Assembly: GCA_963205435.1 (NCBI GenBank)
Contig: CAUJIV010000055.1
Span: 1 to 55,965 of the forward strand
From: Pseudomonadota bacterium
GTDB taxonomy: Bacteria > Pseudomonadota > Gammaproteobacteria > Burkholderiales > Rhodocyclaceae
DNA length: 55,965 nucleotides
Direction of reading: 5' to 3'
Part shown: positions 15,387 through 24,320 of the stretch, piece by piece
How positions within the stretch are numbered: the first letter of the stretch is position 1
Layout of the letters: each line of letters begins with the position of its first letter
The notes under the pieces: model-generated
Seen by the model: the letters and a program-made list of their open reading frames with translations, nothing else
Database searches by the model: none
What the model was told of the DNA's origin: nothing
Position numbers and translations under genes: made by a program

Positions 15387-18300
15387 TCAGGCGCCGCGCT
15401 CGCGCAGGAAATCGGCGAGGATGCGGCCGGTGTGGGAGGCCGCCCGCGCCACCCGCTCGGGCGGGCCTTGGGCGACGATGCGGCCGCCGGCGGCGCCGCC
15501 TTCCGGGCCGAGGTCGATGACCCAGTCGGCCTCGGCCATGACGTCGAGGTTGTGCTCGATCACCACCACGCTGTTGCCGCCGTCGACCAGACGGTGCAGC
15601 ACGCGGATCAATTTTTCCACGTCGGCCATGTGCAGGCCGACCGTCGGCTCGTCGAGGACGTAGAGGGTGGGGCCGCCGCGGCCCGGCGCGCCATCACCGC
15701 GCACCTTGGCCAGCTCGGTCACCAGCTTGATGCGCTGGGCCTCGCCGCCGGAGAGCGTCGGGCTCTGCTGGCCGAGCGTGAGATAGCCGAGGCCGACATC
15801 GGCGAGCAGGCGCAGGGCGTGGTGGATGGAAGGGTGGGCCGAGAAGAAGCCGGAGGCCTCGTCGACGCTCATCGCCAGCACCTCGCCGATGTGCTTGCCC
15901 TTCCAGCGCACCGCCAGGGTCTCGGGATTGAAGCGGCTGCCCTTGCAGGCGTCGCAGGGCACCTTGACGTCGGGCAGGAAATTCATCTCGATGCGCAGCA
16001 GGCCCTGCCCCTCGCAGGCGGCGCAGCGGCCTTCCGCGGTGTTGAAGGAGAAGCGCGAGGCGCCGTAGCCGCGGATGCGCGCCTCCGCCGTGTCGGCGAA
16101 CAGCCTGCGCACGGCGTCCCAGAAGCCGACATAGGTGGCCGGGCAGGAGCGCGGCGTCTTGCCGATCGGCGTCTGGTCGACTTCCAGCACGCGGGAGACG
16201 GCCTGCCAGCCGTCGATGTCGCGGCAGCCGCGCAGGGCGGATGCGGCGCGTCGGGCCGGCGCCCGGGCGAGCAGCGCCTGCAGGTTCTCGCGCAGCACCT
16301 CGCGCGCCAGGGTCGACTTGCCCGAGCCGGAAACGCCGGTGACGACGACGAGACGGCCGAGCGGCAGGCGGACGTCGATGTCCTTCAGGTTGTGCAGGCT
16401 GGCGCCGCGAATCGCCAGCGCCGGGTCCTCGCGGCCAACCGGCCGTCGCGGCGCCAGCGGATGGCGCAGCGGCCGCGCCAGGCAGCGGCCGGTGACCGAA
16501 GCCGGGTTGCGCATCAACTGCGCCGCCGTGCCCTCGGCGACGAGGCGGCCGCCCTCGCGGCCGGCGCCGGGGCCGAGGTCGAGGACGTGGTCGGCGCGGC
16601 GGATGGTGTCCTCGTCATGCTCGACCACCACCAGGGTGTTGCCCTTGGCCTCGAGCTTCGCCAGGGTGTCGAGCAGGATGCGGTTGTCGCGCGAATGCAG
16701 GCCGATGGTCGGCTCGTCGAGGATGTAGCAGACGCCCTGCAGGCTGGAGCCGAGCTGGGCGGCGAGGCGGATGCGCTGCGCCTCGCCGCCGGAGAGCGTC
16801 GGCGCGGCGCGGTCGAGCGCCAGGTAGTCGAGGCCGACCTCGCGCAGTAAGGCCAGCCGTGAACGCAGCTCGGCGAGCAGGTCGCGGGCGATGGCCTCCT
16901 CGCGGCCGGCGAGCTTCAGCCTGGCGACGAAAGCTTCGAGCCCGGAGACCGGCATGGCGGAGAGCTCGGCGATCGAGCGGTCGCGGAAACGCACGGCGAG
17001 CGCGGCGGGATTGAGGCGCCGGCCCTCGCAGGCCGGGCAGGGGCGCGCCTCGCCCTCGAACCATTCGTTCCACCAGATTTCCTCGCCGCTCTGCTCGGCG
17101 TCGAAGCCGGCGAGGGCGAGGCCGGTGCCGAAGCAGGACGCGCACCAGCCGTGCTTGGAGTTGTAGGAAAACAGGCGCGGGTCGGGCTCGGCGAAGCTGC
17201 GGCCGCAGGAAGGGCAGGCGCGGCGGGTGGAAAACACCTGCTTTTCCAGCTTCGCCTGGCTGTCGCCGCGGGCCAGCGCGCGCGCCAGCGCGTCGAGCGG
17301 CCCGATCATCTGCAGCGTGCCCTTGCCGAATTCGAGGGTGCGGGCGAGGGCGGCGCGCAGGCCCGCCTCGTTATCCGCCGCGACGACGAGGTCGGCCACC
17401 GGCAGCTCGATGTCGTGCTCGCGGAAGCGGTCGAGGCGTGGCCAGCGCGCCGTCGGCAGGAAGGCGCCGTCGACGCGCAGGTGGCTGAAGCCCTTGCCCG
17501 CCGCCCACTTGGCGAGGTCGGTGTAGACACCCTTGCGCGCCGTCACCAGCGGCGCCATCAGGCCGACGTGCTTGCCGCGCCAGTCGCGCAGGATGCGCGC
17601 GGCGATGGCCTCCTCGCTCTGCGGCTCGATCGGCACCGCGCAGTCGGGGCAGTATTGGGTGCCGAGCTTGACGTAGAGCAGGCGCAGGAAGTGCTGGATC
17701 TCGGTGAGCGTGCCGACCGTGCTCTTGCGCCCGCCGCGGCTGACGCGCTGCTCGATGGCGACGGTGGGCGGGATGCCGAAGATGGCATCGACGTCGGGGC
17801 GGGCGGCCGGCTGGACGAACTGGCGGGCGTAGGCATTGAGCGACTCGAGGTAGCGGCGCTGGCCCTCGGCGAAGAGGATGTCGAAGGCCAGCGTCGACTT
17901 GCCCGAGCCGGAGACGCCGGTGACGACGGTGAAGCGGTTGCGCGGAATGTCGACGTCGATGCCCTTCAGGTTGTGCTCGCGGGCGTTGTGGATGCGGATG
18001 GCGGCGGGTGGCGCGGCGGCCGCCGGCGCATCTTCTTCAAGGGCAGGGACAGCGGGAGCGGCGAAGGCCGCCTCGTACTCCCGCAGCGCCCGCCCGGTGT
18101 GCGAGGCGGCGCAGGCCATGAGATCCTGGGCCGTGCCGGCGCAGACCAGCTCGCCGCCGGCCTCGCCGCCTTCCGGGCCGAGGTCGATGATCCAGTCGGC
18201 GGCGCGCAGGACGTCGAGATTGTGCTCGATCACCACCAGCGAGTGGCCGGCGGCGACCAGGCGGCGGAAGGCGCGCAGCAGCCTGGCGATGTCGTCGAAA

Positions 18301-20909
18301 TGCAGGCCGGTCGTCGGCTCGTCGAAGAGGAAGAGGTCGTGGCCGGCGGCCGCTGGCGCCGCCGCGCCGGAGCGCTTGCCGGGCCTGCCGCCGTCCTTCG
18401 CCAGGCTGGCGGCGAGGTGGCCGGCCAGCTTGAGACGCTGCGCCTCGCCGCCGGAGAGCGTCGGCACCGGCTGGCCGAGGCGCAGGTAGTCGAGGCCGAC
18501 GTCGGCCAGCGGCGCCAGCCGCGCCCGCACCTCGGCGTCGCCGGCGAAGAACTCCAAGGCCTCGGTGACGGTGAGATCGAGCACGTCGGCGATCGACTTG
18601 CCGCGCAGCCGCGCTTCCAGCACCTCGGCGCGGAAGCGCGTGCCGTCGCAGTCGGGGCAGCGCAGATAGACGTCCGAGAGGAACTGCATCTCGATGTGCT
18701 CGAAGCCGTTGCCGCCGCAGGTCGGGCAGCGCCCGTTGCCGGAATTGAAGCTGAAGGTGCCCGCCGTGTAGCCGCGCTCGTGGGCGACGTCGCTGGCGGC
18801 GAAGAGCTTGCGGATGGCGTCGAAGGCGCCGACATAGCTGGCCGGGTTGGAGCGCGTGGTCTTGCCGATCGGCGACTGGTCGACCAGATGCACGGCGGCG
18901 ACGAGCTCGGCGCCGCGGATCGCCGCGTGCCGTCCGGGCGCCTCGGCGGGCTTGCCCTTGAGCTTGAGCAGGGCCGGGTGGAGGACGTCCTGCACCAGCG
19001 TCGACTTGCCCGAGCCGGAGACGCCGCTGACGCAGACCAGGCGGCGCAGCGGCAGGGCGACGTCGATGTTCCTGAGGTTGTGCTCGGCGGCGCCGAGGAT
19101 CTCCAGCCGCGGGCCGTCGCGCTCGGGCGGCAGCGGCGCCAGGCCGGCGTCGGCGCGCCGCTCGCCGGAGAGATACTGCGCCGTCAGCGTCCGCGCCGCG
19201 CGCAGGGCCGCCGGCGGGCCGAAGAACACCACTTCGCCGCCGCGCTCGCCGGGGCCGGGGCCCATGTCGAGCAGGCGGTCGGCTTCGCGCATGATCTGCG
19301 GGTCGTGCTCGACCACCACCAGCGTGTTGCCGGCGTCGCGCAGGCGGCGCATGACCTCGATGACGCGGCCCATGTCGCGCGGGTGCAGGCCGATCGACGG
19401 CTCGTCGAGCACGAACAGGGTGTTCACCAGCGAGGTGCCCAGCGCCGTGGACAGGTTGATGCGCTGCACCTCGCCGCCGGAGAGCGTGCGCGACTGGCGG
19501 TCGAGGGTGAGGTAGCCGAGGCCGACCTGGCACAGGTACCCCAGTCGCGTGCGAATCTCGCCGAGCACCAGTTCCGCCGCCTGGCCGAGCGCACCGGGCA
19601 GGGCGAGGGTGTCGAAGAACTCGCGGCAGCGCGCGACAGGCAGCAGCATCAGGTCGTGGATCGACAGCCTTTCCTCGCCCAGCTTCCACAGCAGCGCCTC
19701 GGGCTTCAGGCGCGCGCCGCCGCAGGCCGGACACAGCGTGTAGGCGCGGTAGCGCGAGAGCAGCACGCGGATGTGCATCTTGTAGGCGCGGGTCTCGAGC
19801 CAGGCGAAGAAGTGCTTCACCCCGTACCAGTGGCGCGGCCAGGAAGCGTCGAAATTGACGTACTCGGGGTCGCCCTCGAGCACCCAGCGCCGGTGTTCGG
19901 GCGGCAGGTCGCGCCATGCGATGTCGCTGGCGACGCCGCGCTTCCTGGCGAAGCGCAGCAGGTCGTCCTGGCATTCGCGGTAGGCGTCGCTCTGCCACGG
20001 CTTCACCGCGCCGCCGGCCAGCGTCTTCGACTCGTCGGGCACGACCAGGCCGTAATCGACGCCGATGATGCGGCCGAAGCCGCGGCAGGTGTCGCAGGCG
20101 CCGAGCGGCGAGTTGAAGGAGAACAGGCTCGGCGTTGGCCCGGCGTAGTGGATGTCGCAGTCGGCGCAGTGCAGGTCGCGGGAGAACTTCCAGGTGACGA
20201 GCGGCGCGCCGTCCTCGCCCAGCGCATGGACGGTGAGGCGGCCCTGGCCGACGCGCAGCGCCGCCTCCAGCGCCTCGATGGCGCGCTCGCGCCCGGCGCC
20301 GCCGAGGCGGAAGCGATCCTGCACCATCTCGAGCGTCCGGCCGCTGCGGGCATGGACGCGGCCGTAGCCCTGCGCCTCGAGCAGTCGCAAGACTTCTTCC
20401 TCGCCGAAGTTGCGCGGCACCTCGACGGGGAAGGTGACTACCAACCGCGGGTCGCCCGCTTGCGCGCAGCGCTCCTCCAGTTCGGCGAGAATGCCTTGCG
20501 GCGTGTCGCGCCGCACCGGGCGGCCGCAGCCGCGGCAGTGCAGCGTGGCGGCGCGGGCATAGAGCAGCTTGAGGTGGTCGGCCAGCTCGGTCATGGTGCC
20601 GACGGTCGAGCGCGAAGTGCGCACCGGGTTGGTCTGGTCGATGGCGATCGCCGGCGGGATGCCGTGGATGGCGTCGACCTGCGGCTTGTCCATGCGGTCG
20701 AGGAACTGGCGCGCGTAGGGCGAGAAAGTCTCGACGTAGCGGCGCTGGCCCTCGGCGTAGAGCGTGTCGAAGACCAGCGAGCTCTTGCCCGAGCCGGAGA
20801 CGCCGGTGACGACGATGAGCTCGCCGGTGGGCAGGTCGAGGTCGAGGTTCTTCAGGTTGTTCTGGCGCGCGCCGCGGATGGCGATGGCGGGCTGCTTGGG
20901 GGCGGGCAT
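15387..20909 (-). CDS. uvrA: Double-length excinuclease ABC subunit A (tandem UvrA fusion)
   Basis: An 1840-residue protein containing two complete UvrA units head to tail, each with two ABC ATPase domains. Four Walker A motifs GVSGSGKS/T occur near residues 37, 630, 1000 and 1526, and four signature LSGGE motifs near 475, 818, 1372 and 1717. Zinc-module cysteine pairs are present in both halves (CRGCG, CPACGG, CPTCGG...CPDCDG; CPDC, CPSCG, CPACEG, CAACEG...CDACKG). The first unit ends near residue 920; a Pro/Ala-rich linker ([15 protein letters not shown]) joins it to the second. Normal UvrA is about 940 residues and works as a dimer in nucleotide excision repair, so this may be a single-chain pseudo-dimer. 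Long UvrA homologues are known in betaproteobacteria, usually in addition to a normal uvrA; no other copy is in the window. Confidence 0.95.
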   Translation of the reverse strand: MPAPKQPAIAIRGARQNNLKNLDLDLPTGELIVVTGVSGSGKSSLVFDTLYAEGQRRYVETFSPYARQFLDRMDKPQVDAIHGIPPAIAIDQTNPVRTSRSTVGTMTELADHLKLLYARAATLHCRGCGRPVRRDTPQGILAELEERCAQAGDPRLVVTFPVEVPRNFGEEEVLRLLEAQGYGRVHARSGRTLEMVQDRFRLGGAGRERAIEALEAALRVGQGRLTVHALGEDGAPLVTWKFSRDLHCADCDIHYAGPTPSLFSFNSPLGACDTCRGFGRIIGVDYGLVVPDESKTLAGGAVKPWQSDAYRECQDDLLRFARKRGVASDIAWRDLPPEHRRWVLEGDPEYVNFDASWPRHWYGVKHFFAWLETRAYKMHIRVLLSRYRAYTLCPACGGARLKPEALLWKLGEERLSIHDLMLLPVARCREFFDTLALPGALGQAAELVLGEIRTRLGYLCQVGLGYLTLDRQSRTLSGGEVQRINLSTALGTSLVNTLFVLDEPSIGLHPRDMGRVIEVMRRLRDAGNTLVVVEHDPQIMREADRLLDMGPGPGERGGEVVFFGPPAALRAARTLTAQYLSGERRADAGLAPLPPERDGPRLEILGAAEHNLRNIDVALPLRRLVCVSGVSGSGKSTLVQDVLHPALLKLKGKPAEAPGRHAAIRGAELVAAVHLVDQSPIGKTTRSNPASYVGAFDAIRKLFAASDVAHERGYTAGTFSFNSGNGRCPTCGGNGFEHIEMQFLSDVYLRCPDCDGTRFRAEVLEARLRGKSIADVLDLTVTEALEFFAGDAEVRARLAPLADVGLDYLRLGQPVPTLSGGEAQRLKLAGHLAASLAKDGGRPGKRSGAAAPAAAGHDLFLFDEPTTGLHFDDIARLLRAFRRLVAAGHSLVVIEHNLDVLRAADWIIDLGPEGGEAGGELVCAGTAQDLMACAASHTGRALREYEAAFAAPAVPALEEDAPAAAAPPAAIRIHNAREHNLKGIDVDIPRNRFTVVTGVSGSGKSTLAFDILFAEGQRRYLESLNAYARQFVQPAARPDVDAIFGIPPTVAIEQRVSRGGRKSTVGTLTEIQHFLRLLYVKLGTQYCPDCAVPIEPQSEEAIAARILRDWRGKHVGLMAPLVTARKGVYTDLAKWAAGKGFSHLRVDGAFLPTARWPRLDRFREHDIELPVADLVVAADNEAGLRAALARTLEFGKGTLQMIGPLDALARALARGDSQAKLEKQVFSTRRACPSCGRSFAEPDPRLFSYNSKHGWCASCFGTGLALAGFDAEQSGEEIWWNEWFEGEARPCPACEGRRLNPAALAVRFRDRSIAELSAMPVSGLEAFVARLKLAGREEAIARDLLAELRSRLALLREVGLDYLALDRAAPTLSGGEAQRIRLAAQLGSSLQGVCYILDEPTIGLHSRDNRILLDTLAKLEAKGNTLVVVEHDEDTIRRADHVLDLGPGAGREGGRLVAEGTAAQLMRNPASVTGRCLARPLRHPLAPRRPVGREDPALAIRGASLHNLKDIDVRLPLGRLVVVTGVSGSGKSTLAREVLRENLQALLARAPARRAASALRGCRDIDGWQAVSRVLEVDQTPIGKTPRSCPATYVGFWDAVRRLFADTAEARIRGYGASRFSFNTAEGRCAACEGQGLLRIEMNFLPDVKVPCDACKGSRFNPETLAVRWKGKHIGEVLAMSVDEASGFFSAHPSIHHALRLLADVGLGYLTLGQQSPTLSGGEAQRIKLVTELAKVRGDGAPGRGGPTLYVLDEPTVGLHMADVEKLIRVLHRLVDGGNSVVVIEHNLDVMAEADWVIDLGPEGGAAGGRIVAQGPPERVARAASHTGRILADFLRERGA

Positions 20910-20997
20910 TCGGAATTTGAATCGCTGCAGAGAAAGGCCCGCTTGCCTCGCAGGGGCCGAAGCTGATAGCTTACTCGAATCAGGAGGAGAAACTGAG

Positions 20998-21471
20998 ATG
21001 AATACGGAAGAAAGCGAAATGCCCGACGACGACGGCCGCCTCGGTTTCGAGGAAGCGGTCGCCCACGTTCTCCAGCACCGTTCGGCGGTCTTCGCCGTGC
21101 ACCCGGTTTTCGAGGAGGACGACGACGAGGCGCCCTCGGGCGCGCGCGTCCTCGTCCTCGCCGCCGACGGGCGCGGCAGCTATTACCTGCGCTATCTTGC
21201 CGGCCGCTTCTTCTCGGGCGCCTATGCCGCCGACGACATCATCTTGCCGGCGGATATCCCCGAGCGCGTCAGGGAATTGCGCTTCCTGCCGACGCGTTTC
21301 GAGGAGGAGTGGTTCTCCGACCAGATCCAGGTGCTGATCGGCAAGCTGACGTCTGCCTCAGGCATGCCGGCGCCGCTCATGCCCGATTACCAGAACGCGC
21401 CGTTGCGCAAGGCCGGCGAGGATGCGGTGTTTCCCGTGGCCTTCATTGACGCGGCGAAGAAGCCGCACTGA
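20998..21471 (+). CDS. Acidic hypothetical protein
   Basis: A 157-residue soluble protein with an acidic N-terminus ([11 protein letters not shown]) and a second acidic run (EEDDDEA). It also has a conserved-looking middle ([36 protein letters not shown]). No known family is recognised. CAGGAGGAGAAACTGAG gives a strong ribosome site for the ATG at 20998; the frame extends upstream over the uvrA start without sense. It is divergent from uvrA and overlaps the ferritin-like gene tail-to-tail by 29 bases. Confidence 0.75.
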   Translation: MNTEESEMPDDDGRLGFEEAVAHVLQHRSAVFAVHPVFEEDDDEAPSGARVLVLAADGRGSYYLRYLAGRFFSGAYAADDIILPADIPERVRELRFLPTRFEEEWFSDQIQVLIGKLTSASGMPAPLMPDYQNAPLRKAGEDAVFPVAFIDAAKKPH

Positions 21472-21976
21472 ACAGCGCCTCGAAATCCGCCTCGCTGACG
21501 AGGGGCCGCGGCACCTTGCGCAGGCCGTCTTCCAGCAGTTCGATGTGTTCCTGCTCTTCGCCGGCGAGTTCGCGCGCGAGGCGCTGCATTTCCGCATCGT
21601 CGCTGGCCGCGACCGTCCGCTGATAGAGCGCCAGCGCCCGCCGTTCCGCGCCGAGCGCGATCTTCAGCGCGTCGTGCGGCGTCATCAGGTGGAAGACGAG
21701 GCGACGGTCGACCTGTTCGGCCGGCGCGTTGTCGATCCAGCTGTGCTCCCAGGCGCGCAGGGCCGGCAGCGGCAGCCCGGCGGCGCGGCGCTCGAGCTGG
21801 CGTACCTGCTCCTGCTCGAATTCGGCCAGCCTGCGGAACAGCCCGGCCGTCTCCTCCTCGCCGAATTCGCCGAGGAACTCGGCGAACTGGCTGCTGCGCA
21901 GGACTGCCTCGCGCTCGATGGCGAGGGCGTGGGCATAGCATTCGGCGAGGCTGCCGAGGGGCGTGGCGCTGGCCAT
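21443..21976 (-). CDS. Ferritin-like (rubrerythrin-type) four-helix protein
   Basis: A 177-residue, almost fully helical protein of the ferritin/rubrerythrin fold, made of two similar helix pairs. The second pair has Glu111 and the motif E141-Q-E-H144 (ExxH), as in diiron sites. The first has Glu21 and E54-Q-E-Q57, where the expected histidine is glutamine. It may therefore bind a single metal or an altered diiron centre. Likely role is peroxide or iron handling in the cytoplasm, by inference. Its 3' end overlaps the acidic hypothetical gene on the other strand. Confidence 0.78.
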   Translation of the reverse strand: MASATPLGSLAECYAHALAIEREAVLRSSQFAEFLGEFGEEETAGLFRRLAEFEQEQVRQLERRAAGLPLPALRAWEHSWIDNAPAEQVDRRLVFHLMTPHDALKIALGAERRALALYQRTVAASDDAEMQRLARELAGEEQEHIELLEDGLRKVPRPLVSEADFEALFSAASSPRQ

Positions 21977-22070
21977 TGCGGTCTCCTCCCGCGCGTTGTC
22001 TCGTCCGGCCAGACTAGCCCTTCAACCGCGGCAAATAAAGACGCGGTGCACCATGCGCGCCGCAGCGCGC

Positions 22071-23312
22071 TTACGGCTTGCCGGGAGGGGTCGCGACGGG
22101 CGGTTGGCTGCTTGCGGGACGGGACTGCTCGACCAATTTGCGCGCTTCCGGCTGCCCTTGCGCGGCGGCCAGCTCCAGCCAGAAGCGCGCCTGCGCCGGA
22201 TCCTTCGGGCCGCCGATGCCATTGGCCAGCAGGCGCGACAGCATGAGGCTTGAATTGGCATCGCCCTGCGCGGCGGCCTTGCGCGTCCAGGCGAGGCCCG
22301 CGGCCTCGTTCTTCTCCCAGCCGGCTCGGCCGCTCAGCAGCAGTTCGCCGAGCAGCGCCTGGCCGAAGGGATCGCCCCCCTGCGCGGCCTCGGCCAGCCA
22401 GCGCCGGCTGGCCGCCTCGTCGCGGATTTCCGCCACCTGGAGGTAGGCGATGGCGAGGGCGCCCTGGGCCTTGGCATAGCCCTTCTCTGCCGCCGGCAGC
22501 AGCCGTTTGAGCGCCTGCCTGGCGTCGAGCGGCTGGTCGTGGCCGCGCAGGCTGGCGAGTCCGAGCAGGGTCTGCGCTTCCAGGTGCCCCTGTTCGGCGG
22601 CGCGGCGCAGCCAGTCCATGCCCTGTTCAGGCTTTTGCCGCAAGACCAGGGAGCGGCCCAGCCAGACCTGGGCGTTGGCGTCGTCCTGCTCGGCGAGAGG
22701 CTGCCAGTCGTCGCCCTTGAGCAGGGCGTGGGGCCGGATCCCGTCGAGATAGCGCCTGGCGATCTGCTCGATGCCGGGCGTGCCCTTGCCCTCGGCGCTG
22801 CGTTCGGAAAAGGTCGCCGTGAGCAGGACGCCCTCGTCGGCCGGATGCAGGCAGGCGAGGCCGAAGAGCAGGATCACCTGCGGCCGGCCATCGGCGCCGT
22901 GGCTGGCAAGGTCGCGCACTTGCTGGGAATATCGCGCGCATTTGCCGGCGTTCGCGGTCTCGGGCTGGATTTTCTCGGCGATCTTCTCGAAGCGCTTGTC
23001 AGCGAAGATCCTGTCCATCTCCTCGCGCATGCGGGCGGCCAGTTCGCCGCTGTCGTGGGCGCGCCAGTCGGGCACGCGGCTGGCGGCATCGGCGACCTGG
23101 CTGTTGCGGCCCTCCGCGGCGGGTTGGATGAAGGTCAGGTGCATCTCGTCCCGGCGCACCAGCACCCAGCCTTCCCCTTGCGGGCGCTCCACCGACATCG
23201 GCACCAGCACGATGCGCCCGGGGCGGTCTTCGGCCGGGGCGTAGTCGGCGGCCCAGGCCGCCGCGCTGGGCAGCCCGAGGGCCAGCAGCAGGAGGGCCGC
23301 AAAAGGCCTCAT
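22071..23312 (-). CDS. Secreted Sel1-repeat protein
   Basis: A 413-residue protein with an N-terminal signal peptide (RPFAALLLLALGLPSAAAWA), a non-repeat domain to about residue 200, then Sel1-like/TPR repeats. Typical repeat pieces are AMDWLRRAAEQGHLEAQTLLG-like segments, AAEKGYAKAQGALA, AAQGGDPFGQALLG, AAAQGDANSSLML and LAAAQGQPEA. The C-terminal tail is Pro/Ser-rich. Such proteins are periplasmic or envelope-bound adaptors. The start ATG overlaps the gst stop by 4 bases (ATGA), so the two are translationally coupled. Confidence 0.85.
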   Translation of the reverse strand: MRPFAALLLLALGLPSAAAWAADYAPAEDRPGRIVLVPMSVERPQGEGWVLVRRDEMHLTFIQPAAEGRNSQVADAASRVPDWRAHDSGELAARMREEMDRIFADKRFEKIAEKIQPETANAGKCARYSQQVRDLASHGADGRPQVILLFGLACLHPADEGVLLTATFSERSAEGKGTPGIEQIARRYLDGIRPHALLKGDDWQPLAEQDDANAQVWLGRSLVLRQKPEQGMDWLRRAAEQGHLEAQTLLGLASLRGHDQPLDARQALKRLLPAAEKGYAKAQGALAIAYLQVAEIRDEAASRRWLAEAAQGGDPFGQALLGELLLSGRAGWEKNEAAGLAWTRKAAAQGDANSSLMLSRLLANGIGGPKDPAQARFWLELAAAQGQPEARKLVEQSRPASSQPPVATPPGKP

Positions 23313-23920
23313 TGCTTGAGCAGGCCCTCTTCGCGCAGGGCTTGCTGGACCGCCGGCCGCGCGGCGACCCGCTGCAGGTAGGCGCCCAGGGCGGGCCAGG
23401 GCGAGAGATCGACCTTGACGTGCGCCGCCCAGCTCAGGGTGGTGAACAGATAGCAGTCGGCGACGCTGAAGTCCTCGCCCAGCAGGTAGGAGCGCCCTTC
23501 GAGGGCCTTGGCCGGAATCTCGAAGCGGCGGGCGAGCAGGGCGCGCGCGCCGGCCTTCCAGTCTTCCGAGGCCTGCGGGTTGAACAGCGGGCTGAAGGAC
23601 TTGTGGATCTCCGAGGAGACGAAGTTCAGCCACTCCTGCAGGCGCAGGCGCTCCATCGTGCCGTTGGCCGGGGCCAGCTTCTTCTGCGGCACGAGGTCGG
23701 CGATGTACTGCACGATGACCGGGCCTTCGCTGAGGACCTGGCCGTCGTCGAGCACCAGGGCCGGGACGTAGCCCTTGGGGTTGACCTGGCGGAAGTCGCT
23801 GCCGTCGGCGGTTTTCTTGCTGTGCAGGTCGGTCTTCACCAGTTCGCACTTGATGCCCGCCTCGCACAGGGCGATGTGCGGCGAGAGGGAGCAGGCGCCG
23901 GGACTGTAGTAGAGCTTCAT
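23309..23920 (-). CDS. gst: Glutathione S-transferase (beta class)
   Basis: A 203-residue GST. The N-terminal thioredoxin-like domain begins MKLYYSPGACSLSPHIAL, with the beta-class Cys10 in GACS, and has the cis-proline region NPKGYVPALVLDDG and the glutathione contact LSEGPVIVQYIAD. The helical C-terminal domain follows. It conjugates or reduces substrates with glutathione in the cytoplasm. Length is normal (about 200). It is the first gene of a two-gene unit with the Sel1 protein. Confidence 0.93.
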   Translation of the reverse strand: MKLYYSPGACSLSPHIALCEAGIKCELVKTDLHSKKTADGSDFRQVNPKGYVPALVLDDGQVLSEGPVIVQYIADLVPQKKLAPANGTMERLRLQEWLNFVSSEIHKSFSPLFNPQASEDWKAGARALLARRFEIPAKALEGRSYLLGEDFSVADCYLFTTLSWAAHVKVDLSPWPALGAYLQRVAARPAVQQALREEGLLKQ

Positions 23921-24320
23921 GGGGTGTCTCCTGGGGTTATCGAGGGCGGGGGCGTTGCCGCCACCAGTTTAGCCGATGGACAGATGAAAAAAAATCGCGC
24001 GATTGGCGTTTTGTCGCAATGTCGGCCAGCCGCCTCTTGTTGCGCCTGCAGGGCGGAGTCGCAGGCCGGGTTTGGCCCGCAACGGGATTCGGCCAGCCTC
24101 GATCGCCGCCTGCAACGCCTGCCTGCGCGAATCCGCTGAAGCAGGGAGCGTCTTCGGCTCATCTCGCAGGCGGGGCGGGGTGTCGCAGATAGGCGCTCAA
24201 TACCCCGTCGTGGCCTGCGGGTTTGGCCCTGCCTTGGCGTTGACCTGAATCAAGGGGCGAAGCACGGTCGCAAAGTAGCTTCGACAGTCTTTTCTTTCGC
24301 AGCAGCAAAGGAGTGGGCGG
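23921..24320. other. 400-base intergenic region between gst and iorA
   Basis: No gene or RNA was identified here. It contains a T/A tract (A8, 23987-23994) joined to the palindrome AATCGCGCGATT (23993-24004). Two related GC-rich pieces (AGGCCGGGTTTGGCCC near 24063 and GGCCTGCGGGTTTGGCCCTG near 24212) are also seen. An FNR-type box is annotated separately. The length suggests a regulated promoter for iorAB or an undetected small RNA. Confidence 0.5.
24240..24253 (+). promoter_or_regulatory. FNR/Anr-type binding site upstream of iorAB
   Basis: TTGAC-CTGA-ATCAA matches the FNR consensus TTGAT-N4-ATCAA at 9 of 10 defined bases. Its centre (24246.5) would be at -41.5 if transcription starts near 24288. 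A TAnnnT-type -10 (TAGCTT, 24276-24281) fits that spacing, which is the classical class II activation layout. Confidence 0.6.

Noticed and set aside
17151-20966. A very long open frame antisense to uvrA (1271 codons)
   Set aside because: Very high GC with codon-position bias leaves antisense frames open. The translation is repetitive in Arg/Ala/Gly with no domain, and uvrA motifs on the other strand are unambiguous.
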